Position numbers and translations under genes: made by a program. The notes beneath the pieces were generated by a model. That model made no database searches. It was not told the DNA's origin and was given only the letters and a program-made list of their open reading frames with translations. A stretch of 64,000 nt of DNA from Paradesertivirga sp966210515 (GTDB taxonomy: Bacteria > Bacteroidota > Bacteroidia > Sphingobacteriales > Sphingobacteriaceae). The stretch lies in assembly GCA_966210515.1 (NCBI GenBank), contig CBIHLM010000016.1, forward strand, positions 1 to 64,000, given 5' to 3'. Positions 51,436 through 60,981 of this stretch are shown in pieces; position 1 is the first letter of the stretch; each line of letters begins with the position of its first letter.

Positions 51436-53523
51436 ATGAAAGAAAATAAAACCGATAATAAAAAACCCCAGCGTAAACGCACGGGCAAGAAAATAGTACC
51501 TGCACCTCCGAAATTTAATATAATGTGGTTGTACGCTGCTATCATTATAGCATTATTTGCAGTACAATACTTTTGGAACAATACCAGCACTAAGCAAATC
51601 AACTATCAGGAATTCGAAACTCAGATGCTTAAGCCTCGTGATGTCGAAAAACTGATAGCTTACAAAAGCAATGATTTAGTGGTGGTCGAAGTTTACATAA
51701 AGAAAGACAGACTAAGCCTGCCTAAATACAAAGATGTACGGCCGCAGGAAGGTTTTTCGGGAACTCCGCCAAATACTCCTCAATACAAATTCACTGATGG
51801 TTCATTTGATGCCTTAACCGCAAAACTGCGGGAATCTGAAAAAGATCTTCCCTCGGATCAAAGAACACCTTTAATTCCGGAATCCAGAGATAATTTCTGG
51901 GCCAGCTGGTTCATGTCTATTATATTGCCTGTATTGCTTTTAATCGGCTTCTGGGTGTTTATTATGCGACGTATGGGTGGTGGCGCAGGCGGCGGAGCTG
52001 GTGGCCAGATATTTAATATCGGAAAATCTAAAGCTACTTTATTTGACAAGGAATCGCAGGTAAATGTAACCTTCAACGATGTCGCCGGTCTTGAAGAAGC
52101 AAAATTAGAGGTTATGGAAATCGTGGATTTCCTGAAAAACCCTCAAAAATACACCAACCTGGGTGGTAAAATCCCGAAAGGAGCACTATTAGTCGGAGCC
52201 CCCGGAACAGGAAAAACCTTACTTGCCAAAGCAGTGGCCGGCGAAGCTCAGGTACCTTTCTTCTCTCTATCAGGATCCGATTTCGTCGAAATGTTTGTAG
52301 GTGTAGGTGCATCACGTGTTCGTGACTTGTTCCGCCAGGCCAAAGACAAAGCACCCTGCATTATCTTTATTGATGAGATTGACGCAATTGGAAGAGCGCG
52401 TGGCAAGAACAACATAGTTGGTGGAAATGACGAGCGCGAGAATACTCTGAATCAATTACTGGTGGAGATGGATGGCTTCGGGACTGATTCAGGTATAATT
52501 ATTATGGCTGCAACAAACAGACCCGATGTCTTAGATTCAGCTCTTTTGCGTCCGGGACGTTTCGACAGACAGATCTCAATTGACAAACCTGATTTAGTGG
52601 GTCGCGAACAAATTTTCAAGGTTCACTTAGGACCTATTAAATTAGCGGAGGAAGTAGATCCCAAAAAGCTTTCTGCTCAAACGCCAGGATTTGCTGGTGC
52701 TGAAATCGCAAATGTTTGTAACGAAGCTGCTTTAATTGCCGCGCGTAAAGACAAACCAGCAGTTGATATGCACGACTTTCAGGATGCAATAGATCGTGTA
52801 ATTGGTGGATTAGAGAAGAAAAACAAAATCATATCACCGGATGAGAAGCGCATAGTTGCTTATCATGAGGCCGGGCACGCAATCGCAGGCTGGTTCCTCG
52901 AACACGCAGACCCATTGGTTAAAGTGTCGATTGTTCCGCGTGGTGTGGCAGCTTTAGGCTATGCACAATACCTACCGAAAGAACAGTTCTTATATACAAC
53001 AGAACAACTTATTGATGGAATGTGTATGACGATGGGTGGCCGTGTAGCTGAAGATATTGTATTTAGTAAAATATCCACAGGAGCTCAAAATGACCTTGAA
53101 AGAATTACAAAACTATCATATGCCATGATCACCCTTTACGGGATGAACGATAAAGTAGGTAACATATCTTTCAACGATCAGCAGGATCAGTTTAATAAAC
53201 CATATTCTGAGAAAACTTCGGAGCTAATCGACGAGGAAGTAAGAGTGTTAATCCGTTCGGTATACGATCGTACCAAGTCATTGTTGAACGAAAAGCGTGA
53301 AGGACTCGAAAAACTTGCTCAGAAACTTCTGGAAAAAGAAATTCTGTTTCAAAGTGACCTGGAGGAAATTTTAGGTAAACGTCCTTTTGATAACCGGACA
53401 ACATACGATGAGTTTGTAAACGGAGATGACAGCGGCAACCAATCTCTTGTTGCGGAAAATCTGCATCCCGAGCCGGTTGGCGATACGACAGAACCTCTAA
53501 AAAGCTCCGAGACGGACTTATAA
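51436..53523 (+). CDS. ftsH: ATP-dependent zinc metalloprotease FtsH
   Basis: A 695-aa protein with two membrane helices (about 29-46 and 155-174) around a periplasmic domain, then the AAA module (VGAPGTGKTLLAKAVA near 253, SRH with NRPDVLDSALLRPGR) and the zinc site HEAGH near 477-481. It degrades membrane and regulatory proteins. The C-terminus has an acidic tail. An intrinsic terminator follows. Confidence 0.97.
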   Translation: MKENKTDNKKPQRKRTGKKIVPAPPKFNIMWLYAAIIIALFAVQYFWNNTSTKQINYQEFETQMLKPRDVEKLIAYKSNDLVVVEVYIKKDRLSLPKYKDVRPQEGFSGTPPNTPQYKFTDGSFDALTAKLRESEKDLPSDQRTPLIPESRDNFWASWFMSIILPVLLLIGFWVFIMRRMGGGAGGGAGGQIFNIGKSKATLFDKESQVNVTFNDVAGLEEAKLEVMEIVDFLKNPQKYTNLGGKIPKGALLVGAPGTGKTLLAKAVAGEAQVPFFSLSGSDFVEMFVGVGASRVRDLFRQAKDKAPCIIFIDEIDAIGRARGKNNIVGGNDERENTLNQLLVEMDGFGTDSGIIIMAATNRPDVLDSALLRPGRFDRQISIDKPDLVGREQIFKVHLGPIKLAEEVDPKKLSAQTPGFAGAEIANVCNEAALIAARKDKPAVDMHDFQDAIDRVIGGLEKKNKIISPDEKRIVAYHEAGHAIAGWFLEHADPLVKVSIVPRGVAALGYAQYLPKEQFLYTTEQLIDGMCMTMGGRVAEDIVFSKISTGAQNDLERITKLSYAMITLYGMNDKVGNISFNDQQDQFNKPYSEKTSELIDEEVRVLIRSVYDRTKSLLNEKREGLEKLAQKLLEKEILFQSDLEEILGKRPFDNRTTYDEFVNGDDSGNQSLVAENLHPEPVGDTTEPLKSSETDL

Positions 53524-53539
53524 AAAGAATAATAATTGT

Positions 53540-53566
53540 AAAAAGCCCCGAAATCCGGGGCTTTTT
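53540..53566 (+). terminator. Terminator after ftsH
   Basis: An 11-bp stem AAAAAGCCCCG / CGGGGCTTTTT with a 5-nt loop, 17 bp past the ftsH stop, followed by further T. Confidence 0.9.
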
Positions 53567-53607
53567 CTTTGAATTGATATTGCTATAACTCATTTTTGTA
53601 AATCGAA

Positions 53608-54249
53608 ATGAAAGAAACAACTTCCAAAGAAAAGATGCTAAAGAAAATACGGAAAGCGCTATTAGAAAAGCGCGACAATCCGTACCCCAACTTAGAAGAA
53701 GCACCTTTATATGAAGACCATCAGGATCTGTTAGAAGTACTTTTTGCGGAACAGCTTACACTAGTTGCCGGCAAATTTATTTTTTGCGAAGATGAGTTTC
53801 AATTTATTGAAAACCTGCTTCTTTTAGCAGACGAGAAAAATTGGAGAAAAATTTACTGTTGGGAGCCCGAGCTCCAGAAAATGTTAGGTCTGTACGAATT
53901 CCCATTCTACAGCACTGATACCGACTTCTTACAGGCTGAAGTCGGCATCACCTTATGTGAATCGCTGATAGCCCGCAATGGAAGTGTTTTGATTTCAAAT
54001 GGAAACGAGGCAGGACGGAGATTGAGTATATATCCGCATCATCATGTGGTTATTGCTTTTACATCTCAGCTCGTATTAGATCTTAAAGACGCTTTTAAGC
54101 TCCTAAAGATCAAATATGGAGAAAGTCTGCCCACTTTAGTTTCTAACATCACAGGACCAAGCCGTACAGCTGATATCGAGAAGACGCTTGTGCTCGGTGC
54201 ACACGGGCCCAAGGAACTGATTGTTTTTTTACTGGACGACTCGAATTAG
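53608..54249 (+). CDS. LUD-domain protein (LutC-like)
   Basis: A 213-aa protein of the LUD family (LutC/YkgG): VGITLCESLIARNGSVLISNGNEAGRRLSIYPHHHVVIAF and the C-terminal ITGPSRTADIEKTLVLGAHGP. Family members take part in lactate oxidation with LutA and LutB, which are not adjacent here. Its Bacteroidota relatives commonly sit next to ftsH, so the role may differ. An intrinsic terminator follows. Confidence 0.85.
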   Translation: MKETTSKEKMLKKIRKALLEKRDNPYPNLEEAPLYEDHQDLLEVLFAEQLTLVAGKFIFCEDEFQFIENLLLLADEKNWRKIYCWEPELQKMLGLYEFPFYSTDTDFLQAEVGITLCESLIARNGSVLISNGNEAGRRLSIYPHHHVVIAFTSQLVLDLKDAFKLLKIKYGESLPTLVSNITGPSRTADIEKTLVLGAHGPKELIVFLLDDSN

Positions 54250-54342
54250 TACTGTTGGCAGAGATAAGGACTTCCAACAAAAGATCGGGTTAACACTGCG
54301 TGAGATCACGGCTTTAGGACGAATAGGATTCAAACTGATAAC

Positions 54343-54375
54343 AAAATGGCTCGGGAATATTCCCCGAGCCATTTT
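54343..54375. terminator. Bidirectional terminator between LUD gene and infB
   Basis: A 13-bp stem AAAATGGCTCGGG / CCCGAGCCATTTT with an AT-rich loop, with T-tracts on both sides. It serves the plus-strand LUD gene and the minus-strand infB operon. Confidence 0.9.
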
Positions 54376-54397
54376 TATTTTGATTATCTTGTTTCAG

Positions 54398-57300
54398 TTA
54401 CAACTTACGTTTAACCTCAACTTGTTCGTAAGCCTCAACAATATCTCCTTCTTTAATGTCATTGAAGTTCTGGATATTCAGACCACATTCGTAGCCTTTG
54501 GAAACTTCCTTCACATCGTCTTTAAATCGTTTCAAGGAAGCAAGCTGCCCTGTATAGACAACTACACCGTCGCGAATAATACGAATGTTACTATTTCGGT
54601 TAATCTTACCGTCAAGAACCATACATCCTGCGATTGTGCCCACCTTAGAGATTTTGAAAGTTTCGCGAATTTCAACATTTGCAGTAATCTGCTCTTCAAA
54701 TTCCGGAGCAAGCATACCTTCCATCGCAGCCTTCACTTCGTTGATAGCATCGTAAATAATAGAATATAGACGAATATCTATTTCTTCCTGCTCGGCAAGC
54801 TTACGAGCGCCGCTCGAAGGTCGTACCTGGAATCCTATAATAATCGCATCGGAAGCAGAAGCTAACAATACATCCGATTCGGATATTTGACCAACTGATT
54901 TGTGGATAATATTAACTTGTATCTGCTCGGTAGATAACTTCAATAATGAATCGGACAATGCTTCGATTGATCCGTCCACATCACCTTTAACAATGATATT
55001 AAGCTCTTTAAAGTTACCGATTGCTAAACGACGACCAATTTCATCAAGTGTAATATGTTTCTGCGTACGTAAGCCCTGCTCGCGTTGTAACTGCAAACGC
55101 TTATTTGCAATATCACGGGCTTCAACTTCACTTGCTAAAGCATTAAACTTATCACCTGCCGTTGGAGCACCCTGCATACCAAGAACCTGCACAGGAGTTG
55201 AAGGACCAGCCTTATCAACTTTCTGGCCACGTTCGTTAGTTAATGCCTTTACCCTTCCGCTAAAGCTTCCCGCTAATATTGGATCACCAACTTTAAGCGT
55301 ACCTGCCTGAATTAAAACAGTAGTAACAATACCACGTCCTTTATCCAAAGCGGCCTCAATTACGGTACCGGTGGCGCGTTTGTTAGGATTAGCCTTAAGT
55401 TCTAATAACTCAGCCTCCAACAATACTTTTTCAAGCAATAGGTCAACGCCCATACCCGTTTTACCGGAAATCTCTTGAGACTGGTATTTTCCACCCCAGT
55501 CCTCTACCAGAATATTCATGGCAGATAACTGTTCACGAATCCGATCCGAGTTGGCACCTGGTTTATCAACTTTACTGAACGCAAATACGATTGGCACGCC
55601 TGCAGCCTGAGCATGATTAATTGCTTCACGTGTTTGAGGCATCACGCTATCATCCGCCGCAATTACAATAATTGCAATATCTGTTACCTTAGCACCACGA
55701 GCACGCATCGCCGTAAAGGCTTCGTGACCCGGTGTATCTAAGAAAGTTATTTTTCTACCGTCTTCAAGTGTTACAGCGTAGGCTCCTATATGCTGAGTAA
55801 TACCACCTGCCTCACCACCAAGAACGTTTGTTTTACGAACAAAATCCAGTAGGGATGTTTTACCATGATCGACGTGACCCATCACAGTAACAATGGGTGC
55901 TCTTGGAATTAAATCTTCCTCTGCATCCTCCTGTTCAAGACTCGCTTCTTCGTCTTCTGGTTTTACAAATTCTATTACATATCCAAACTCATCCGCAACG
56001 ATAGTAAGAGTTTCTGCATCCAATCTTTGGTTAATAGATACGAACATACCTAAACTCATACATGTTGAAATGATTTGAGTAACAGGCACATCAATCATAC
56101 TTGCCAATTCATTTGCCGTAACAAATTCTGTGGTCTTAAGTACTTTTGATTGAAGTTCACTTTCCAATGCAGCATCTTCCGCTGATTGAGCGACATCATC
56201 TCGCTTTTGACGACGAAACTTAGCACGTTGTGCAAATTTACCAGATTTCCCCGCTCCGCTTAAACGTGCAAGGGTTGCTTTAATCTGATCTTGTATTTCT
56301 TTTTCTGTTGGTTCTTCTTTAGACCCTCCTCCCGATGATCGTTCGCCCATCTGTGCTTTGCGACCTCTGAAATCTGGACGTCCCGGATGCTGAGATTTAG
56401 TTTCTCCGGTTCCTCCTGCCGCAGGTGGGCGAGTTCCTTGTTGACCGGAAGCTGCCGGACGGGTCCCTGGCTGTCCTTGTGCTGAAGGAGCCTGACCGGG
56501 CTGACCCTGAGGGCCACCTTCTTTACGTTTGCGCTTGCGCTTATGATCGTTTCCGGCAACATTTGAAGAAGACGCAATCGGCTGGTCTTTACGACGACTG
56601 GATTGTTGATTTGACAAATCAATTTTACCAATCACATTCGGACCTGTAAGGCGTTGTGCTTTCGCACGAATGACATCGTCGCCCTCTTCAACTGGCTCTA
56701 TCGGTTCAGCTTTCTTTGAAACCGGTTCTTCAGGAGTAATATTTACAGGTTCAGGAGTTGAAACAACTCTCTCCTCTTCTGCAGGCTTTGGCTCCTCCGC
56801 CTTAACCACCTCTGGTTCAGGCGCTTCAACTATCGGCTCTGGCTTAATTTCAGGTTTTACCTCCTCCACAACCGGTAAGGGTTCCTGCTTCATTTCCGGC
56901 TCATGCTCAGGCACAATGTCCGGTTGCTGAGTAACTATCGTCGCTGGAGCAGGCTCCTCTGCCTTACTTTCTTTCTTTTCGCTGGCTTCACCACGTCCCT
57001 TATTTTTCAGGGCATCGAGGTCTATTCTGCCTACAACTTTAACTCCGGGCAATGTGCCTTCCTCCTGGCTCTCTTTTGGAGCTGGAGCAGTTTCCGGCTC
57101 AGGTTTCTCGGCTGGGGGTGGAATAAAAGACCCTGTATTTTTTATTAGGATTTCTTCCTGTTCAAAGTCGTTTCCACGACGAGGTTCTGGTCTTTCTGGT
57201 GTAGAAAGAGGCGCATCATCACGACGTATTTTGCCTATAACAATCTGTCTTGCTTCTTCACGTACGATTTTATCGCCCTGATACTCTTTCAGCAGGACCT

Positions 57301-57442
57301 CGTACATTTCCTCGGTGAGCTTTGTATTAGGCTTAGGTTCAACCTTATAGCCCTTTTTAGTTAATGACTCTACCGCGGTTGCTAAGCCGATATTCAGCTC
57401 TTTAGCAGCTTTAAGTAAGTTTATGCTTTTACTTTCTGACAT
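54398..57442 (-). CDS. infB: Translation initiation factor IF-2
   Basis: A 1014-aa protein from ATG 57440-57442. An N-terminal IF2N helix (INLLKAAKELNIGLATAVESL), a long Pro/Glu/Lys-rich region (about 90-290) and a basic RKRKRKEG segment are followed by the GTPase with G1 GHVDHGKT (near 521-528), then domains II-IV. It brings fMet-tRNA to the 30S subunit. It lies 80 bp after nusA in the rimP-nusA-infB operon. Confidence 0.97.
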   Translation of the reverse strand: MSESKSINLLKAAKELNIGLATAVESLTKKGYKVEPKPNTKLTEEMYEVLLKEYQGDKIVREEARQIVIGKIRRDDAPLSTPERPEPRRGNDFEQEEILIKNTGSFIPPPAEKPEPETAPAPKESQEEGTLPGVKVVGRIDLDALKNKGRGEASEKKESKAEEPAPATIVTQQPDIVPEHEPEMKQEPLPVVEEVKPEIKPEPIVEAPEPEVVKAEEPKPAEEERVVSTPEPVNITPEEPVSKKAEPIEPVEEGDDVIRAKAQRLTGPNVIGKIDLSNQQSSRRKDQPIASSSNVAGNDHKRKRKRKEGGPQGQPGQAPSAQGQPGTRPAASGQQGTRPPAAGGTGETKSQHPGRPDFRGRKAQMGERSSGGGSKEEPTEKEIQDQIKATLARLSGAGKSGKFAQRAKFRRQKRDDVAQSAEDAALESELQSKVLKTTEFVTANELASMIDVPVTQIISTCMSLGMFVSINQRLDAETLTIVADEFGYVIEFVKPEDEEASLEQEDAEEDLIPRAPIVTVMGHVDHGKTSLLDFVRKTNVLGGEAGGITQHIGAYAVTLEDGRKITFLDTPGHEAFTAMRARGAKVTDIAIIVIAADDSVMPQTREAINHAQAAGVPIVFAFSKVDKPGANSDRIREQLSAMNILVEDWGGKYQSQEISGKTGMGVDLLLEKVLLEAELLELKANPNKRATGTVIEAALDKGRGIVTTVLIQAGTLKVGDPILAGSFSGRVKALTNERGQKVDKAGPSTPVQVLGMQGAPTAGDKFNALASEVEARDIANKRLQLQREQGLRTQKHITLDEIGRRLAIGNFKELNIIVKGDVDGSIEALSDSLLKLSTEQIQVNIIHKSVGQISESDVLLASASDAIIIGFQVRPSSGARKLAEQEEIDIRLYSIIYDAINEVKAAMEGMLAPEFEEQITANVEIRETFKISKVGTIAGCMVLDGKINRNSNIRIIRDGVVVYTGQLASLKRFKDDVKEVSKGYECGLNIQNFNDIKEGDIVEAYEQVEVKRKL

Positions 57443-57522
57443 CAAAAAAAATTACCTCTTAAAAAATTTGTACAAAAGTACATTTTTATATTGTTATTGA
57501 GCAGTTAAACCTGATCAACTTA

Positions 57523-58758
57523 TTATTCAAATTCAGACCTCAATATTCCTACCACTTCTTTCACTGTACTCTCTTCCAAATCGGTACGCCTAACCAATTC
57601 ATCAACTGACAACTCAATCACTGATTTAGCAGTATCTAAACCGATTCTTTTAAACTCATCAATAATCCAACCATCTATTTCATCAGAGAATTCTTCTAAA
57701 TCCACGTCTTCATCATCAACATCAGACTCTCTGTAAACATCAATTTCATAGCCGGTTAACTTACCTGCAAGTTTGATATTATGTCCACCACGTCCAATAG
57801 CTAGTGAAACCTGATCAGGCTTCAAATACACCGCTGCTCTTTTCTCTTCATCATCAAGTTTGATGGAAGTAATCTTAGCAGGACTTAGCGCGCGTTGAAT
57901 GTATAATGAATTATTGTTTGTGTAATTGATAACATCAATATTTTCATTTTTTAGCTCGCGAACTATTCCATGAATCCTAGATCCTTTCATACCAACGCAA
58001 GCACCTACCGGGTCAATTCTATCATCGTATGATTCAACAGCCACTTTGGCACGTTCTCCTGGTTCACGAACAATTTTCTTTATGATAATTAAACCATCAA
58101 AAATCTCGGGAACTTCCATTTCAAACAAACGCTGCAAGAATTCTGGCGCGGTACGCGAGATAATGATCTTTGGATTGCTATTAATCATCTCAACCTTAGA
58201 GATAACTGCACGCAGGGAATCCCCTTTTTTGAAATAATCAGCAGGTATTTGCTCCGTCTTAGGCATAATTAACTCATTACCTTCATCATCAAGTACCAGT
58301 GTTTCCTTTTTCCATACCTGGTAAACTTCACCAGTAATAATCTCGCCTACCCTATCCTTATATTTTTTGAATATTTCATCTTTTTCAAGCTCAAGAATTT
58401 TTGATACAAGAGTTTGACGGGCAGCTAAAATTGCACGACGACCGAAGCTTTCAAGTGTTATTTGCTCTATGAAATCATCTCCCACTTCTAAATCGGGATC
58501 AATTTTATGTACATCAGCCAATTCAATCTCAAGATCATCATCCTCAGAGAACCCATCTTCCATTACGGTTCTCGTCCGCCATATCTCTAAATCTCCGTTA
58601 TCAGGGTTCACGATTACATCGCAATTTTCGTCTGTTCCATATTTCTTACGGATCATACTGCGGAAAACTTCTTCCAGTACACTAATAACCGTAGGCCTGT
58701 CAATGTTTTTAAAATCTTTGAATTCCTGAAAGGAATCAATCAAATTAATATTGCTCAT
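57523..58758 (-). CDS. nusA: Transcription termination/antitermination factor NusA
   Basis: A 411-aa protein with the N-terminal RNA-polymerase-binding domain, S1 domain (GEIITGEVYQV) and two KH domains (GACVGMKGSRI, LAIGRGGHNIKLA). The tail is short; the E. coli-type acidic repeats are absent, as usual in this phylum. It regulates pausing and termination. Starts 4 bp after rimP ends. Confidence 0.97.
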   Translation of the reverse strand: MSNINLIDSFQEFKDFKNIDRPTVISVLEEVFRSMIRKKYGTDENCDVIVNPDNGDLEIWRTRTVMEDGFSEDDDLEIELADVHKIDPDLEVGDDFIEQITLESFGRRAILAARQTLVSKILELEKDEIFKKYKDRVGEIITGEVYQVWKKETLVLDDEGNELIMPKTEQIPADYFKKGDSLRAVISKVEMINSNPKIIISRTAPEFLQRLFEMEVPEIFDGLIIIKKIVREPGERAKVAVESYDDRIDPVGACVGMKGSRIHGIVRELKNENIDVINYTNNNSLYIQRALSPAKITSIKLDDEEKRAAVYLKPDQVSLAIGRGGHNIKLAGKLTGYEIDVYRESDVDDEDVDLEEFSDEIDGWIIDEFKRIGLDTAKSVIELSVDELVRRTDLEESTVKEVVGILRSEFE

Positions 58759-58762
58759 TTTT

Positions 58763-59227
58763 TTACTTAAATGAAATTAAAACCTTTGTTTCTGTTATCT
58801 CACTAAAAGGAATAAAGCTCTCTATAACTTCTGCTTTTTTTCCTTTTTCTTTTACTTTCTCTTCTATTGTAACACCTTCCTCGGTAACATTCAGAAGTTT
58901 ACCTTCTCTTGATTTAGCTTCAGGCTGTTTAATTCCCAAATTCCGGCCGATATTCTTTTCATACTGGCGTTTCATAGTCAGCGGCGTATCAAGCCCGGGA
59001 GATGAAACCTCTAAATTATATGCCTGCTCTATAACGTTTTCTTCTTCCAAATGATACCCAACATGCCGGCTTATAGCAGCGCAATCTCCAACCCCGATAC
59101 CCTTATCTCCGTCCACCATAATAATAAGCTTACCGTTTGAGTGCATTTTCACATCAACCAAAAACAAATCTGGCCGATCTGAAATCTTTTCCTCAACTAA
59201 ATCAATTACCCTTTGCTCAATATTCAT
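58763..59227 (-). CDS. rimP: Ribosome maturation factor RimP
   Basis: A 154-aa protein from ATG 59225-59227 (MNIEQRVIDLV); a longer reading to 59293 runs through the leader hairpin and is not used. Motifs: LVDVKMHSNGKLIIMVDGDKG, YNLEVSSPGLDTPL. It helps 30S maturation. First gene of rimP-nusA-infB. Confidence 0.94.
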   Translation of the reverse strand: MNIEQRVIDLVEEKISDRPDLFLVDVKMHSNGKLIIMVDGDKGIGVGDCAAISRHVGYHLEEENVIEQAYNLEVSSPGLDTPLTMKRQYEKNIGRNLGIKQPEAKSREGKLLNVTEEGVTIEEKVKEKGKKAEVIESFIPFSEITETKVLISFK

Positions 59228-59257
59228 TTTAACTCTACAAAAAGTATCCAAAATAAA

Positions 59258-59279
59258 AGAGGGGACACACGTCCCCTCT
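59258..59279 (-). terminator. Terminator-like hairpin in rimP leader
   Basis: A 9-bp stem AGAGGGGAC / GTCCCCTCT with a 4-nt loop, followed on the minus strand by TTTATTTTGG, only 30 bp before the rimP ATG and close to the predicted transcript 5' end. It could attenuate the operon or just stabilise the mRNA. Confidence 0.6.
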
Positions 59280-59290
59280 CTCAGATGATG

Positions 59291-59298
59291 CAAATATA
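59291..59298 (-). promoter_or_regulatory. -7 promoter element of rimP-nusA-infB
   Basis: TATATTTG on the minus strand (TAnnTTTG). A TTTG lies 16 bp further upstream, a little closer than the usual 19. Confidence 0.6.
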
Positions 59299-59450
59299 AT
59301 TTTTTTTATTTGTACAAAGAGAATTTTGGATGCAAAAAGATTATTTTTCAATACAATAGCTCCAAAAAATATATTTTTTGGGGTTTTAAAATATGCGATA
59401 AACTTAAATACAACTCCACTGTTTAACTAGAAATTAAACACAGTTAAGAC

Positions 59451-59789
59451 ATGAAATTAATCATCGAAATTTTACTTATGGGTGCTGCCGTGGCTTTAGC
59501 GGCCTTCCTGATACCCGGTGTCGAGGTAAGCGGATTTCTCAGTGCTATCATTGCAGGTATCCTGATCGCATTGGCAAATGCCACCATCGGAACGATACTT
59601 CGACTACTTACGTTCCCTATTAATATTTTAACACTGGGAATTATGTCGTTCATCATTACTGTGCTAATGGTATTATTAGTCGATAGCCTGATGGATGGGT
59701 TTAATACCAGTGGTTTCTTTGCAGCTCTACTTTTTGCTATTGTCCTTGCTATAATTAAAATGGTTTTCGGGATGTTCAATCGGGATTAA
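59451..59789 (+). CDS. Four-helix 'phage holin family' membrane protein
   Basis: A 112-aa protein of four membrane helices matching the widespread DUF/PF04020 group (FLIPGVEVSGFLSAIIAGILIALANATIG, LTFPINILTLGIMSFIITV). Despite the family name these are normal chromosomal proteins; no phage gene is near. Function unknown. Single gene, convergent with the acyl-CoA dehydrogenase. Confidence 0.88.
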   Translation: MKLIIEILLMGAAVALAAFLIPGVEVSGFLSAIIAGILIALANATIGTILRLLTFPINILTLGIMSFIITVLMVLLVDSLMDGFNTSGFFAALLFAIVLAIIKMVFGMFNRD

Positions 59790-59822
59790 CCTATTCGAAC
59801 TTATTAGGGGGAGATTTCTCCC

Positions 59823-60962
59823 CTATCTTAATAATTCTCTGGAGATCACCAGCTTTTGAATTTCTGAAGTTCCTTCATATATCTGCGTAATTTTAGCGTC
59901 GCGCATCAGGCGTTCTACATGGTATTCTTTAACATAGCCATAGCCTCCGTGAATTTGAACTGCTTCTATGGTCGTTTTCATCGCGATCTGAGAGGCAAAC
60001 AATTTAGCTTTAGACGATGCCTCCGCAAATGGCTGATTATTGTCTTTCAACCAGGCAGCCTTTAAACATAACAAACGGGCAGCTTCAATATCTGTCGCCA
60101 TTTCTGCTAACTTGAATTGGATAGCCTGATGTTCAGCGATTGGTTTTCCAAACGTTTTTCTCTCTTTAGAATAAGCCAAAGCCAATTCGTAAGCTCCAGA
60201 AGCAATGCCTAAAGCCTGGGCAGCTATCCCAATGCGTCCGGCCTGCAGCACCTTCATCGCAAATTCAAAACCAAAGCCTTCCTTTCCGATCAAATTTTCT
60301 TTTGGAACCTTTACATCAGAAAACATAACAGAATGGGTGTCGGATCCGCGAATACCCATTTTATTTTCCTTCCTTCCAATAGAAAATCCGTCTGTTCCCT
60401 TTTCGAGGATTAATGCAATCATGCCGTGCGATCCAAGTTTGGCATCGCTTTGTGCGATTACCAGATAAACAGAAGCGGTGCTGCCATTAGTAATCCAGTT
60501 TTTTGTTCCATTTAGCAAGTAGTAATCGCCTGAATCTTGAGCAAATGTGTGCTGTGCGTTGGCGTCCGAACCAGCTTCAGGTTCTGACAAACAAAATGCC
60601 CCTAATATTTCTCCCGCTGCCAGGGGTTTTAAATATTTCTCTTTTTGCGCATCGGTTCCATACTTTTCCAATCCATAACAGATAAGAGAGTTGTTAACAG
60701 ACATTATTACAGATGCTGATGCGTCAATCTTGGAAATTTCTTCTATCGCTAAAACATATGAAATAGTGTCTAAACCCGCCCCGTTATATTCAGGAGAAAC
60801 CATCATCCCTAAAAAGCCTAAGGATCCTAGTTTTTTTATCTCTTCGGCTGGAAACTTCTGCAATTCGTCCCTTTCTATCACTCCCGGCTTTAGCTCGGTA
60901 CGGGCAAAGTCGCGGGCAGCCTGCCTGATCATCAATTGTTCGTCACTAAATTGAAATACCAT
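59823..60962 (-). CDS. Acyl-CoA dehydrogenase
   Basis: A 379-aa flavoprotein with FCLSEPEAGSDA, KNWITNGSTASVYLVIA, GIRGSDTHSVMFSDV, GGYGYVKEYHVERLMRDAKITQIYEGTSEIQ; the catalytic Glu lies in YEGTSE. The length and C-terminus resemble short-chain (butyryl-CoA type) enzymes. It oxidises acyl-CoA with electron-transfer flavoprotein. Last gene of a minus-strand group with panC/panD/hldE-like genes. Confidence 0.93.
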   Translation of the reverse strand: MVFQFSDEQLMIRQAARDFARTELKPGVIERDELQKFPAEEIKKLGSLGFLGMMVSPEYNGAGLDTISYVLAIEEISKIDASASVIMSVNNSLICYGLEKYGTDAQKEKYLKPLAAGEILGAFCLSEPEAGSDANAQHTFAQDSGDYYLLNGTKNWITNGSTASVYLVIAQSDAKLGSHGMIALILEKGTDGFSIGRKENKMGIRGSDTHSVMFSDVKVPKENLIGKEGFGFEFAMKVLQAGRIGIAAQALGIASGAYELALAYSKERKTFGKPIAEHQAIQFKLAEMATDIEAARLLCLKAAWLKDNNQPFAEASSKAKLFASQIAMKTTIEAVQIHGGYGYVKEYHVERLMRDAKITQIYEGTSEIQKLVISRELLR

Positions 60963-60981
60963 AAAATTCGAGGTTTAGGTA

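Noticed and set aside
54221..54769. 182-aa plus-strand ORF
   Set aside because: It runs through a terminator and the 3' end of infB in antisense; infB is unmistakable.
55893..57281. Several plus-strand ORFs opposite infB
   Set aside because: They are antisense readings of the Pro/Glu/Lys-rich low-complexity part of IF-2 (Ser/Gly/Phe-rich complements).
59228..59293. N-terminal extension of RimP (MHHLREGTCVPSF...)
   Set aside because: It would translate through the leader hairpin and is absent from the RimP family; the ATG at 59225-59227 fits.
59451..59789. Prophage indicated by 'phage holin' family protein
   Set aside because: The family is common on chromosomes; no lysin, capsid, tail or integrase genes are nearby.
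59806..59824. Terminator hairpin AGGGGGAGA...TCTCCCCT between holin-like gene and acyl-CoA dehydrogenase
   Set aside because: It has a bulge, no T-run on either strand, and overlaps the dehydrogenase stop codon.
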